From the NCBI GenBank assembly GCA_946122785.1, contig CAMGYJ010000006.1, positions 69,069,676 through 69,133,675 on the forward strand: DNA of 64,000 nt, given 5' to 3'. This stretch comes from Linum tenue (lineage: Eukaryota; Streptophyta; Magnoliopsida; Malpighiales; Linaceae). The notes beneath the pieces were generated by a model that was given only the letters and a program-made list of their open reading frames with translations, had not been told where the DNA came from and did no database searches. The position numbers and the translations under genes were made by a program. This document shows, piece after piece, positions 49,681-61,920 of the stretch (position 1 is the first letter of the stretch; every line of letters starts with the position of its first letter).

Positions 49681-49974
49681 TCGTTATTGCGGTACAAGAT
49701 GTATTTTAGAAAATCTTTCAACAATACGAGTTATTGGGATTAATTGGTTCTTGGCATGGAATCAGAGCTTGTTTAGACTGAAAAGTCTTGTGTTCGAATC
49801 CTGATGACCTCATTTGTGAATCACATGGTATTCTCGTATTTAAGACATGTGCAAACAAAAACTCTTATGAATTGATTGGTTTTCGTTTGAGGGGGTGTGT
49901 TAGTGAGTGATATAAGATCCATTATTGAACTTCTCCCAACAACTCGAGTTATTAGAACCAATTGGTTCTTGACA
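49681..49974 (+). mobile_element. TRIM element with ~77-bp LTRs
   Basis: Right LTR 49898-49974 (TGTTAGTGAG ... GGTTCTTGACA). A diverged left LTR at about 49681-49756 shares CGAGTTATT and AATTGGTTCTTG at matching positions. Directly after the left LTR is TGGAATCAGAGC (49757-49768), one base off the iMet primer binding site. GAGGGGGTG before the right LTR is a polypurine tract. The interior is only about 140 bp and non-coding. Confidence 0.75.
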
Positions 49975-50582
49975 TCGTGTCGATGGGGCGGGTTACGTAT
50001 ATGCAAACTTGTCTTTGCGTTCTATTTTTCAAATGCTCACTTGCGGTATTGATATAATGTTACTCAAGTATTAGTCCAAGCATGTTAATAATCCCTAGCT
50101 ACTTGACCAAAGGGAAATTTCTATGAGTTTTGAACAAGGCTTGTAGGCTTTCTTGGAGTTGAGACGCAATTGGTTCGAGTGGGATGCTTATTGTGGTGCT
50201 TTTTGATCAACATGAGATGTTTTTTCGGTGACCAAATTGTGGGCAATGACATGATTCTGGCCCAACTTCATTATGAAATGTGTTATGTATTTTGTTGGGG
50301 GAAAACAGAGTTTGACATTAAACTATATATGTTTCCTTAGCTTACACATGTATGGATGTCAATTTGGCTGAATGATTCTCTTTCGATCAATGTTGGTTAC
50401 TTGGTTTGTATGTAGAATTATTTCGATCAATATGATTGCTTGTTTGAGCTCTTTTAGAATGGCTATAAATACTTACTTGAACTTTGTTACTTGATTTGTT
50501 GGTCAAATTGTCGATGACATTAATATTGTGGAGGAGAAATAAGTCTAAACAAAGTCGGTACTATTTTCGGTTTTAATATTTA
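49975..50582. other. AT-rich spacer
   Basis: No gene or clear element. Confidence 0.45.
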
Positions 50583-50611
50583 CTAGGTGGTGATGCCGCG
50601 TCTTGTCGCGG
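50583..50611 (-). mobile_element. 3' terminus of a second Helitron, minus strand
   Basis: On the minus strand: CCGCG, six-base loop, CGCGG (50611-50596), nine bases, then CTAG followed by T at 50583. This is the canonical Helitron 3' end. The body would extend to higher coordinates; no coding sequence is seen there and the 5' TC end was not identified, so it is probably non-autonomous. Confidence 0.6.
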
Positions 50612-52240
50612 GGCGAAGATGGCGTATGGACATGTATTATGTGACCCATTATGGTGTTTTTGTTAGTATTATTAGCCTAAAATTAATTTTTGTTAGCAGT
50701 TTTGTTAGTAAAATAAAATTGAGTTAACAATATGATATTGACTGAGAAGAGATATAAGGCGATCAACGTCTAATTTTTTTTTTTTTTGAAAATTTTGGCT
50801 AGTAAATGATATTTACCTAAACCCAACTAGACCCATTAATTATGGGTATGAGTGACGTATATATGGGTTTGGAATTTTGTAGATGGGTTTGAGTAGGATA
50901 TGTATATTTACTTTCATAATCTAAATGGGTGTGAGTTGGGTATGAATACCCATTTATTCCGAGAGTGTTTTAATTACACATACCAAAATTAGACCTACTT
51001 GTAGAATTTCAAAATTAGGTACCAAAATATAATTCACAAAAATTTTAGGTACTAAATGTAATGTTCCATCAATATTTTGAGGACTTATAGTTATATGCCA
51101 AAACAATAAATTTAGGTTATAAATCTAAAGATCCATTAAGTTTAGGTACAAAACTATAATTTTCATAGTTGAAACTTAATTTCTTTTGTAGTGATGTATT
51201 TAATATGATAGTTATTTACTTTGTTATAGAAAAATGAAAAATGTTTATTTGATATGTATAATTGTTAAAAATTCCATGTATAATTGTTGAAAATTCTAGC
51301 CCGGGTGAAAAGAAAAACTCTAGAGAGAAGCAAAAAGAATACAAATTGGAACTCGCTTAAAATTTCACGCCTTCAAATCTCATAGTGGAAAATGACGACT
51401 TTCTAATAAGTAATTACCATATATATTTATTTTTAATTGGATTCGCCATTGAGCTGAAAAAGTTAGTGGTTTATGGTTCAATTATTAATTCTCTAGACTA
51501 TTGGTGAGTCGTGTATGGACCCGTTCATACTTGTGATTAGAATACATAAAAATAGTATACTAATTAGGGCTAGACGAAGAAGGCAAAGAAATAAATAAAG
51601 GGTAATTTTATTGACGTTTGCTTATGTAGATGTCGTATATTTTTTTACATGTAGTTAGTAGATGTTTGTTTAGTACCCCATAAATGTACTAAATGAGTTT
51701 ATAAATTCGCTCTTGCAATATTTTAGAGTCGTCTCTCTTTTATCATTTATTTAACGTTTCACGTAATGAGCAAATAAAAAATGGTCGAAACTTCTCCTAC
51801 AGTTGAGTGATACAACATCTTGTATGGTAAAAACTAAATTTATACTTTTATGTTATGCTGAATTAGATTCATGGATTGGTTAAAAAGGATTGGTGGATTG
51901 AATTCATGGATTGGTTCAAAAGAATTGGTGGATTGAATTCATGGATTCAAGTGAAATCTAAATAGTGCACCAATATGTAAATTTTAAAAATTGTAGGTAC
52001 GAAAATCTCATAAAATTTAGATACCAAAACATAATTGTTCAATGATTTTACATTAAAAGTAAATTTGAAGTATTAAAATATAAAATATACATTATAGTGA
52101 CTAAGTTGTGAGTTAATTAAATTTGAGGTATTAAAATGTAAATAATTATGCAACGGTAACCTCACTTCAATTTAATATATATTAATTAATTTTATCGACG
52201 ATTCAATCGATGTTATCCTTGAAATTGCATTATCTTGTGG
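50612..52240. other. AT-rich spacer, possible Helitron body
   Basis: No gene. A short direct repeat GAATTCATGGATTGGTTMAAA occurs twice at about 51865-51920. Confidence 0.4.
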
Positions 52241-52661
52241 TATATATATATGGTTATGTCTTCGGTGCACTCACTTTTTTGGGTGCATTCAATGCACCTG
52301 CATGAATTATGAGCAGGCGATTCATGTGAAAACGATGTCAATCATCACTTGTGGTATGATGAACAAGAACCACATGAATTTGTACAAAAATTATTCAAGA
52401 TTCACTTTAATTTGAATGATTTAGGGTTTAGGAATTTAGGGTTAGGGTTTACAGTTAGGGATTTTGGGTTGGGATTCAAAATTGAAGGTTAATAGGTTAG
52501 GGTAATGGACTGATTAGTTGTGATTCTGTGTTATATCATCGTACTAGACTAATGCTACCCATTAAAGTTCAAAATTTGATGTATTATGACCACTTTTAGA
52601 ATTGGGTGCATTGAATGCACAAAAAAAGTGAGTGCGCCGAAGTAGCCACTATATATATATA
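52241..52661. mobile_element. MITE with ~58-bp inverted ends, telomere-like interior
   Basis: Left arm 52241-52298 and right arm 52603-52661 are inverted copies, about 80% by eye, containing GTGCATTCAATGCAC and CTTCGGTGCACTCACTTTTT. Both ends abut TA repeats, suggesting insertion into TATATATA. The interior at about 52428-52480 has several TTTAGGG/TTAGGG units, like degenerate plant telomere repeats. Confidence 0.65.
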
Positions 52662-53462
52662 TTTCCTTAAGAAGATTGAGTTGGGTGAACTTGGCCAATG
52701 GGCAGAAATTAGGACAGCTTGCTTAATCACTCATTCTAATTGGAGAATTAAATGTTCGGTCCACAAAATCCGGTGCCAACCCATCCGACCACTGCAATTG
52801 CGTCCAAATCACATTCTTTAGGGTTCTTGTCGCATAGTTTTAACTTTTAACCAATGGGAGAGACCAGTGATATCTTAACCACCGAAAGCTTGTCTTGTTT
52901 GGTAATGGTGGGCAACTTGAGGATTTACCAATGGGAAATATAACTGAATTATTTTTTTCCTATTAAAGGATAAATATTTCGATTATCGGCCGGTAAACTT
53001 CGAGAAGCAAATATATAAAATAAAAACCTCCAAAATTGACCAATCGAATCGATCACATTCACATACGTATGCAATTGATTCTCGGTTATATTAATGTGGA
53101 AGGCTATGTAAATGTAAGTATGATTCGGCGGTTTTTTAATGAAAATAGTAAGGTGGCCTTTATTATATTTAATTATTTACTACCAATCACCGACCTAATA
53201 AAAAATGTTAACGGTTGATAAGTTGTCAATGTTGTGTTGCACTAGATATGGAAAAACAAGATGAGTTTCACTTTTAAGAATTCAAGCAAGATACTCGTTT
53301 TGTATTGGAGGTTGTATCGAAAAATTCAGTGATATGATATTTTGAGTTGAAACAATAATTTAAATTTTTCATACTAATAAAAGTCTTCCAATGGTTTAAC
53401 TTCTAGTATGAGAGGTTTCTCCGGTCGAATAACCACCAATACAATACATTACGGTTTCATAA
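52662..53462. other. AT-rich spacer
   Basis: No gene supported. Confidence 0.45.
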
Positions 53463-54190
53463 TTATGAACGGAACAACAACAAGAACGAGGTTACCGAAT
53501 CTGGAGCTGAGTCGCGGACTAGGTCGCTCTCTTTAAGACGTTCGCGGCACTGCCCTCGATGCGCACGGCAGACTATCAACCGGTCGTCTCCAGGATAAAA
53601 CAGCTCCTCTGTGTACTCGCGGTTTTGTGCAAAAACCGGAGCTCTCTGAACACTCTCTCTATTGCGTTTATGCTCGTTGTGGTGTGTTTAGAGGGGCTGG
53701 GGAGGCGGCTATTTATAGGAGCCGAACCCCTAGGAATATACCCTCTTGCTTGGGGAATAAGTCGGATTAATTAAGGAAGATAATTACTTCCTTAATTAAA
53801 ACCGTCGGTTAGGATAAATCCTGCGGGGATTATCCTTCGAATATTCCTTTTCAATCGATTATCCCTTAGAATATTCCTCAGAATAAACGATTAATAATTA
53901 ATTATTAAATAATTAATTTCGTTCGGAATTTCTCCAAAAAATATGTATATAGTCTCAAGTGATCCAACCAACCAATTGACCGACCGACCGGTCGGACGGA
54001 CAGACGGCGCGCGCGCGTGGTGGTCCGTTAGGTCCTCCCTCTCCCACAAAAGTGGGTCACCCCAAGGGGCATGCCCTTAGGAGAGAGGCTCCTATCTTTA
54101 TATTCATTTCTCCAAGTAAAACTACCAATGTGGTAGTTTTTCCACTTGAGACTCTATAGCTTTCAAAGCTATTCATACACATTTCCAACA
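53463..54190 (-). repeat. Copia 3' LTR
   Basis: 728 bp; begins TGTTGGAAATG on the minus strand and matches 60109-59404. TATAAATA on the minus strand at 53717-53710 is the LTR TATA box. The outer end lacks a clean CA. It contains a GCGCGCGCGC stretch near 54007 that differs in the other LTR. Confidence 0.92.
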
Positions 54191-55448
54191 ATCCCCCACT
54201 TGAATAGTTTTGAAACTATCTCTGAGCATCAACAGTTCCATAAGATCGGGCATAAGCTAAGGTATCGCGAAGATTTGAACCTTAGCGTAGTGGTTACACT
54301 TCCGATTTCATAAGGGTGACTCGTAGTCTTGAACCCTATCTCAGACAGTGTAGCACACCGGATCTTTTCATTGAGTTGTGTTCTCTTCTTAGCCCGTGCG
54401 TTTATGGCCGTGCACGTTTACCTGGTTTAGTGAACGTGCATAGATTGAATCGTGAAAACATGCATAGATTGAATATGAACTCAAGATTATCAAGTCAGAG
54501 TACTCATACAATCATCCAATCAAACAAACATAGCTAGGGTTCCTCAAAACCTAAGTGGAGGGAAGTTACTCCATAGAGAAGAGAGAGACTGCAGTAAGAA
54601 TCTTCAGATGATCAGTCTTCAAGTCCGGGCTTGATTCCCGAGCTCCAATGGCGAAGAAATCCTCCAAAATAGCTCCAAGAATGTTCCCAAGTCGCTCTCT
54701 CTCTCTAGGGTTCGTCCCTTGGGTGTTTGGGATCCAAAACCCAGCTCTCCCTTGCAAAAACGCACAAAACCGGCTTTTATCAGCTACCCTCGCGATACCC
54801 GGTCGAAATACCCGGTCGGGTATTTCAGGGTTCGACCGGGTATTTCATAAAACGCGACGTTCCACGTTAGGGAAAATCCCCGGTCCAACATCAAAATCCC
54901 CGACCGGGGATTTAAGGCCATCGCCCGGGCCCCCTTCTGCTTCTCACGGGTGCCAAAAACGATAAATACCCGGTCGGGTATTTTGCCATCCGACCGGGTA
55001 TTTTCCTCCTGCAGCCCCCCTTAGTCCCAACTCGGCTCCTTTCGACCCAGAACTCGTTTCTCCGCCTCGATTCCAACGCCGGGTCCTGAAATATGACACA
55101 AACACACAACCTAGCGTGAAATCGGCTTAAAACACGAGATTCCACATCACAAACGGCTTCAGAATAGGGGTGAAAACATGTGCAATTATCGGTCTATCAG
55201 AACGCTCTAGCAACTTTGTGCCTCCAAAGTTCCATAGGGAGCGGCCCCACTCCCACATTCACATAGGTGAGTCTATCAGGAGTACCCCCAAAGTAAAGTA
55301 CTCCACCCCACATAGGGTATAGATCTCATTAAGAGTTATTAACTCAACCTCCATTGCTTTGGGATTCATGCTTCATTATGCATGAACTTTTCGCATACTA
55401 CTCATGACTTGTTATTACCCATTGAACCCATTTCTTGGGATCTCCCGT
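54191..55448 (-). other. Copia 3' non-coding region with palindromes
   Basis: No frame of note. It has three 20-nt inverted motifs of one design: AAATACCCGGTCGGGTATTT at 54806-54825 and 54964-54983, and AAATCCCCGACCGGGGATTT at 54894-54913, with further half-sites nearby. The polypurine tract lies at the 3' LTR junction. Confidence 0.75.
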
Positions 55449-58400
55449 CTATTGGGTCGGGTTACCATCACTTGTAGTCCGTGGTTCGGTAGGCATAAGT
55501 CCCATACCCTTGGCTGTTTTCTGGACTTTCTCTCTAGGTAATCCTTTCGTCAAAGGATCAGCTAGATTCTGTTCGGATCTTATATGATCCACCCTCACTG
55601 CTCCTATCGTTAGGAGTTCTCTAACAGTACTGTGCTTACGACGAATCTGTCGTTTCTTTCCGTTATAGAACCGGTTCTCAACTTTAGCGATAGCTGCGGT
55701 ACTATCACAATGTATCAATACCGGAGGGACCGGGCTTTCCCATAGGGGAATCTCTGACAACAATCCTCTCAACCAACTTGCTTCTTCACTAGCCGTTGCT
55801 AGTGCTATCATCTCTGATTCCATAGTTGATTGAGCTAGGATTGTTTGTTTCTTTGACTTCCAGGACACAGCTCCACCAGCGATGTTAAAAACATATCCGC
55901 TGGTTGCCTTGGAGTCATCTGATAGGGTATTCCAATCCGCATCACTATACCCTTCTAGTACAGCAGGAAACCTTTGATAGTGTATACCAAGGTTTGCTGT
56001 TCTCTTGAGGTATCTCATGACCCTCTCTATAGCATTCCAATGCTCTCTACTAGGACAGCTGTTAAACCTGCCAAGCAATCCCACGACATATGCAATGTCT
56101 GGTCGAGTGTAATCCGCAGCATAACGAAGACTGCCAATGATGCTAGCATATTCTGTTTGTCTTACACTGTCTCCAGTGTTTTTAAATAGCTTTACACTAG
56201 CATCATACGGAGTACACGCAGGTTTACAGTCGAAATAGTTATACTTCTTCAAGATCTTCTCTATGTAGCTAGATTGATCTAGAGAATAACCATTTGTTGT
56301 TTTAGTTATCTAGATTCCAAGCATAAACTTTGCTTCTCCCAGATCTTTCACCTCAAAGCTCTCTTTTAACATGGCTTTCGCTTCATTGACCACGTGAATA
56401 TTTGTACCAAATATCAACATGTCATCTACATACAAACATATGATAGTGCAAGTGTTATTCTCTGACTTGCAGTAAATACACTTGTCACTTTCATTCACCT
56501 TAAAGCTATGTGAGAGAACGAGAGTGTCAAACTTCTCATGCCACTGTTTTGGATCCTGTTTCAAACCATATAATGATTTGTCCAACTTACAGACTTTCGA
56601 GGCATGTTCAGGGATAACAAACCCTTCTGGTTGTTCCATATAGATTTCTTCATCTAGATCACCGTTCAAAAAAGCAGTCTTAACATCCATTTGGTGTACC
56701 ACGAGATTGTTCAAGACAGCAAGAGCAATCATGACACGAATGGATGTTATTCTAGATACTGGTGAATAGGTGTCGAAGAAATCTATATTCTCTCTCTGCC
56801 TGTAGCCCTTGACTACTAGGCGAGCTCGGAACCTTTCGATTGCACCATCAGGTTTCCGTTTCGTTATCAGAACCCATTTATTACCTAAGACTTTGCAGCC
56901 AGGAGGTAAGTCTGTTAGATGCCAAGTCTTATTAGCCTCTAACGATTCCATTTCATCTATAACGGCCTCATTCCAAAAGTCTGCATCTATGGAAGTTAAC
57001 GCTTCCTGCAAACTTTTTGGATCCTCGAGGGTGTATACTGTAGTAAAGTCATCACCAAAATCTTTAGAGATTCTAGCTCTTTTACTTCTTCTGAGTTCAT
57101 CCTCATATCCAACACCCCCACTAGTTCTGTTATCTCTAATAGCGGGTAGTAGATTACCCCCCCACTATTTCTCGTTTTAAATGGAAATCGTGTCTCAAAG
57201 AAATCAGCATCAATGGATTCTACTATAGTACGAGCGTTCAAATCATAGAATCTATATGCCTTACTATTGGCCGCATAGCCAACGAAGACACATTCATATG
57301 CTCGACTAGCCAACTTAACCCTCTTAGGATCCGGAATTCTTACGTAGGGCAAACAGCCCCACGTTCTTAAATAGAACAGATTAGGTGGCTTATTCTTCAA
57401 GATCTCATAGGGTGATTCTTTTCTATTTGTTTTTGGAAGACGATTTAGCACATAGCAAACCGTCAACAAAATATCACCCCACCAAGAAGAAGCAGCTCCA
57501 GAATTGAGCATAATAGCCACAACTAATTCTGTAAACGTCCTATTTTTCCGCTCAGCTTTACCATTCATTTCTGGTGAATATGGTGCCGTGGTTTCATGAA
57601 TGATACCATGTGAGCTATAGAATTCCTTGAAGGGATTAGAGTCATACTCTGATCCTCTATAGTTCCTAAGTCTTTTTATCTTTCGATTGCACTGATTTTC
57701 GAATTCAACCACAAATACCTTGAACATGTCAAGGGCTTCACTTTTGTTTTTCATCAAATAAACAAAGCAATAATCAGAGCAATCATCTATGAAAGTGATA
57801 AAGTATCTCTTGCCAGACCTAGTTAACGTCTCATCTAGTTCACAAATATCAGAATAAATCATATCTAAGGGTTCTGATTCTCTACACACAGATTTATGGG
57901 GCGTTTTCGTTATTTTAGCTTGGCTACAGAAATCACATTTATCAAATTCATTCATTGAGAGTTTAGGGATATGTCCTAGCTTGCTTAAATTCTTCACAAT
58001 TCGTGTGTTCACATGACAAAGACGAGCATGCCAAACATTCAAATCACACACCATGTAAACTGAAGAATTCTTCTTATTAATTTCGACATTCAACTTGAAC
58101 ATCCCATTACATGCATATCCCTTTCCCACAAAACTCCCATTCTTAGTAAGAGTATACAAGTCTGCCCCAATAGATTGATTAAACCCAGCCTTATTAAGAA
58201 GATATCCCGAAACAAGATTCTTCCTTATCTCTGGAGTGTGCAACACATCCTTGAGCACCATCTTCTTCCCAGAGGTGAAGTTCAGCTCCACTTCACCAGA
58301 ACCAGCAACCATAGTGGTGTGAGTAGTCCCCAACAACACCTTCTTGTCAGCAGGTGCTTCTTCGTATGTTTTAAACATAGCACGATTGTTGCATACATGC

Positions 58401-59377
58401 TTCGATGCACCTGTATCCAGCCACCATCCTTCTGAGTCACCGGTGAGGTTAACTTCAGCGATCATGTCTGTGATCATGGCTATCAAATCCTCTTCTGTCA
58501 AGTTAACCCTGGCCGCAGAGGCGGGGTTTTGCTTGTTCCTGCACTTTTCTGCCATATGACCCGGTTTTCCGCAGTTAAAGCAGATAAACGGTGGGTCATT
58601 CTTAGAGGTTTGGGCCATGACCCTTTGGTTACCTCGAGAGGCACCATTCTGGTGGGGGCGGACCTGCTGGTTCTTACCCTTAAACCCTTTCTGGTTAGGT
58701 TTAAGAGCTCTAGGGGTGAGTCGTTTAGCAGTGACGACCATCACCTCTTCTTTCATATCCTGCTTGCGGGACTCTTCCTCAATCCTTAGGCGAGTAATCA
58801 AACTTTCCAGTGAAAATTCTTTGGTTTTATGTCTAAGCATATTCTTAAAATCTTTCCACGAAGGGGGCAGCTTATCAATAATGCAAGCAACTTGAAATTG
58901 ATCGTCCAGAGGCATACCTTCAGAGATGATCTCATGAACTATTTTCTGAAGTTCGTGGGACTGAACTTCGACAGACTTGTCATCCACCATTTGGTAGCGC
59001 AGGTAGCGGCTGACAGCATACTTCTTAGCTCCAGCCTCCTCCGTGTCGTACTTCTTTTGGAGCGCATCCCAGACCATCATTGCGGTGTTCTTGCTGTCCG
59101 CATAGTAGTCGTAGAGGTCGTCTGCCAGGCCGTTGAGGATGTAGCCCTTGCATAGGAAGTCGTGCTCCCTTTCCTTAGCAGAAGCAGCCCTCTCCTCATC
59201 GGTCGCTTCTTCCGGCAGCTCGACGGGCATGCTAGTGAGGCAGTGTGCCAACTTCTTGGTCGTCAGGTAGAACTCCATCTTTTGTCTCCAGCGACGAAAG
59301 TTGACTCCAACGAAGCGAAACGGTCGATTGATATCGACAGCACCAGATCCGGCCATGTTGTTCTGTTCAGTCGACAT
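55449..59377 (-). pseudogene. Copia gag-pol, inactivated
   Basis: Starts MSTEQNNMAG at 59377. Gag with zinc knuckle CFNCGKPGHMAEKC; protease WWLDTGASKHVC; integrase with HARLCHVN and CDFCSQAK zinc-binding motifs; RT with YVDDM; RNase H with HCDSTAA and NLADPLTKGLP at the end. Breaks: a one-base frame change in a G7 run near 57165 between integrase and RT, and an in-frame TAG near 56310 between RT and RNase H. In the integrase core the motif normally holding the second catalytic Asp reads NYRGSEY, so that Asp appears to be Tyr. Three independent defects; a dead copy. Confidence 0.93.
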
Positions 59378-59403
59378 AGCAGCAGTCGAACGTCTTAAAA
59401 TTG

Positions 59404-60109
59404 TTATGAACGGAACAACAACAAAAACGAGGTTACCGAATCTGGAGCTGAGTCGTGGACTAGGTCGCTCTCTTTAAGACGTTCGCGGCACTGCCCTCGA
59501 TGCGCACGGCAGACTATCAACCGGTCGTCTCCAGGATAAAACAGCTCCTCTGTGTACTCACGGTTTTGTGCGAAAACCGGAGCTCTCTGAACACTCTCTC
59601 TATTGCGTTTATGCTCGTTGTGGTGTGTTTAGAGGGGCTGGGGATGCGGCTATTTATAGGAGCCGAACCCCTAGGAATATACCCTCTTGCTTGGGGAATA
59701 AGTCGGATTAATTAAGGAAGATAATTACTTCCTTAATTAAAACCGTCGGTTAGGATAAATCCTGCGGGGATTATCCTTCGAATATTCCTTTTCAATCGAT
59801 TATCCCTTAGAATATTCCTCAGAATAAACGATTAATAATTAATTATTAAATAATTAATTTCGTTCTGAATTTCTCCAAAAAATATGTATATAGTCTCAAG
59901 TGATCCATCCATCCGACCGGACGGTGCACGTGTGTGTGGTGGTCCGTTAGGTCCTCCCTCTCCCACAAAAGTGGGTCACCCCAAGGGGCATGCCCTTAGG
60001 AGAGAGGCTCCTATCTTTATATTCATTTCTCCAAGTAAAACTACCAATGTGGTAGTTTTTCCACTTGAGACTCTATAGCTTTCAAAGCTATTCATACACA
60101 TTTCCAACA
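59404..60109 (-). repeat. Copia 5' LTR
   Basis: 706 bp, TGTTGGAAATG start at 60109; TATA box at 59658-59651 on the minus strand. The gag ATG is only about 25 nt past its inner end and no TGGTATCAGAGC primer site is present between them. Confidence 0.92.
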
Positions 60110-61865
60110 GTTTTCACCGGCTGTATTTGATCCAAATTCTTCACTCTCGACGTGTTGCGCAAGAGAGATAGTAGTATAGCTGAATCCATCGCCTGCTTTT
60201 CTCATACTATAACTGCAAATTGATTGTAGTTAACATGGGAGCTTGGAGCTCATATGGTGAACGTTGCTTCCTCGCACATCTCCGAAACTGTTTGAAGCAT
60301 TGGCCCCGATTTTTCGGTGAAAGTTTCTTATCCTTACAAATAATGCATGTTGGTGTACACCTCTCAAAGATAATCGGCTTTCGTCTCGGCTTTCATATAA
60401 TGAAATCATCATAATCACTTTACATGTTGCTATGCTATGCCTTGAACACAGGTGATGTTTTATCAATTGGAAAGTCGAGGCTTAGGAGCGAAGTGTCCAA
60501 TTTATGAGTTCGGGAATAAGATCTCTAATATTTTCCTTTTCAAATTGGATTAGGATTAGGTCATCAGAAAAATTACTACATATATCTTTTCAACTTTTGT
60601 AATCTATATTTGTTCAAATATAATTGAACGCATCTCTCCTACTCATGAACGTAACTAATATACACATCATGTTAGTGAAACCCGGATCACATAAACCGTG
60701 CAACTGGTTATTCGATTATGTACGCAAGGCACTTTGAGACTCAAGTCTCCACTTTCCAACAAAAATAAAATTGAATCCTAGCCAAATATTGCATTCTTTG
60801 TATACGGGCGAAGTCTAAACCATGCATGATCTGTTGATCAATTGTTTATATAGCCCAAAAGAATGAATTAATGAAACCAATACACTGTCTGACTGACAGC
60901 GCAATGGGATATCCTGAAGCCGGATCTATAGCTTTGAGTGATATTGAGGATGGAGTAATTATATTCTCGATCGGTATTTTGCAACTTGTGCACCGTCCAC
61001 CACAACCAGCCCACGTTCGTTAGGTGGGAATTAAAGATGATTATTAATAATTAACAATAATAGTTTCTGTCTGCGTACGATTCACAAGGCTAAAAAATGA
61101 GGGTCCATCCTCCTTGCTGGCTCTATATTCTATTTTCTAGATTTGTCTCTCGTTATTCTAATATAAAGGGTCTAGGGTTAGTAACCATCGTCTTCCCAAC
61201 CCAACAAGATTATGCAAGTATAGATGATGCCAATTTGAACCGGTTTTGTCGGTAACTTCGACCTGGCTCATGATGGAACGGGTATTATCTGACCAGTAAT
61301 AGCATAGAGTTCGTCTGGATATCTTTTTCTGACACGCCACGTTCTTGACCCATTTTATTTTTGGTTTTTTACAATATCTATTCATATTTCTTTTATTCTA
61401 ACTTTTATGAAACTAGTTAGACTTCGTATTATTTCAACTAGTTATACTCAATTATTCATTCTATTATCACTATTGTTAATATTTTTTCTTTGTTTTTTTC
61501 ATAAAAAGTAATATTTTGAGTGTATTTTTTCAAATAACATGTAAGAGTGGGTCGACCAGTCCCGTCATGTACTCACACGGGTAATTGCATGCCCCGACCC
61601 GCGCTTGGTGCGAGACGAATATGGGTATTAAAGTACGAGCCATGTCCCGCCTCATTGTCATCCCTACATGGATGTTAACTGTCGACCAAAGTGTGCTATT
61701 TACAAGCATCCTTGAAAATGCAAATATGGTAGGACAGTTAAGTTCTATTGAGTTTGAGAGGTTGATTGGTACTTCTTCTATACTCTACAGTATTGGTTCT
61801 TTGACTTTCGAGGTACAAGTTATCCTAATGTTAAAGTATGCGTAGAGTTTGTAATGTAAAAGATA
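60110..61865. other. Spacer
   Basis: No gene supported. A GTTTTCACC stretch flanks the Copia. A hAT-like phrase (TTGTCATCCCTAC) ends near 61669, but the partner was not found. Confidence 0.45.
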
Positions 61866-61920
61866 TTGTACTTTTATGTTATAGTACAATTTCAACTTGT
61901 GCTATAACATAAACGTACAA
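61866..61920. repeat. Small hairpin, 24-bp stem
   Basis: TTGTACTTTTATGTTATAG plus TACAA pairs with TTGTGCTATAACATAAACG plus TACAA, 22 of 24 positions, around a 7-nt loop. Confidence 0.7.

Larger units (their letters stand above)
53463..60109 (-). mobile_element. Copia LTR retrotransposon, near full length, inactive
   Basis: Minus orientation, about 6.65 kb: 5' LTR at 60109-59404, gag-pol region 59377-55449, a 1.25 kb non-coding 3' region, polypurine tract AAGTGGGGGAT (about 54191-54202), 3' LTR 54190-53463. The domain order protease, integrase, RT, RNase H is the Copia order. LTRs differ by only about six substitutions plus one length-variable CpG-rich patch, so the insertion is recent. Coding lesions make it non-autonomous. 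Target duplication is not clear (GTTTC left, GTTTT right as a possible imperfect pair). Confidence 0.95.

Noticed and set aside
54316..54965. Env-like or host gene captured in the Copia 3' region
   Set aside because: Short frames only, with no membrane segments or recognisable domain; palindromes explain the GC-rich part.
61866..61920. microRNA precursor
   Set aside because: The stem is too short and the 7-nt loop too small for a typical plant precursor; kept only as a hairpin.
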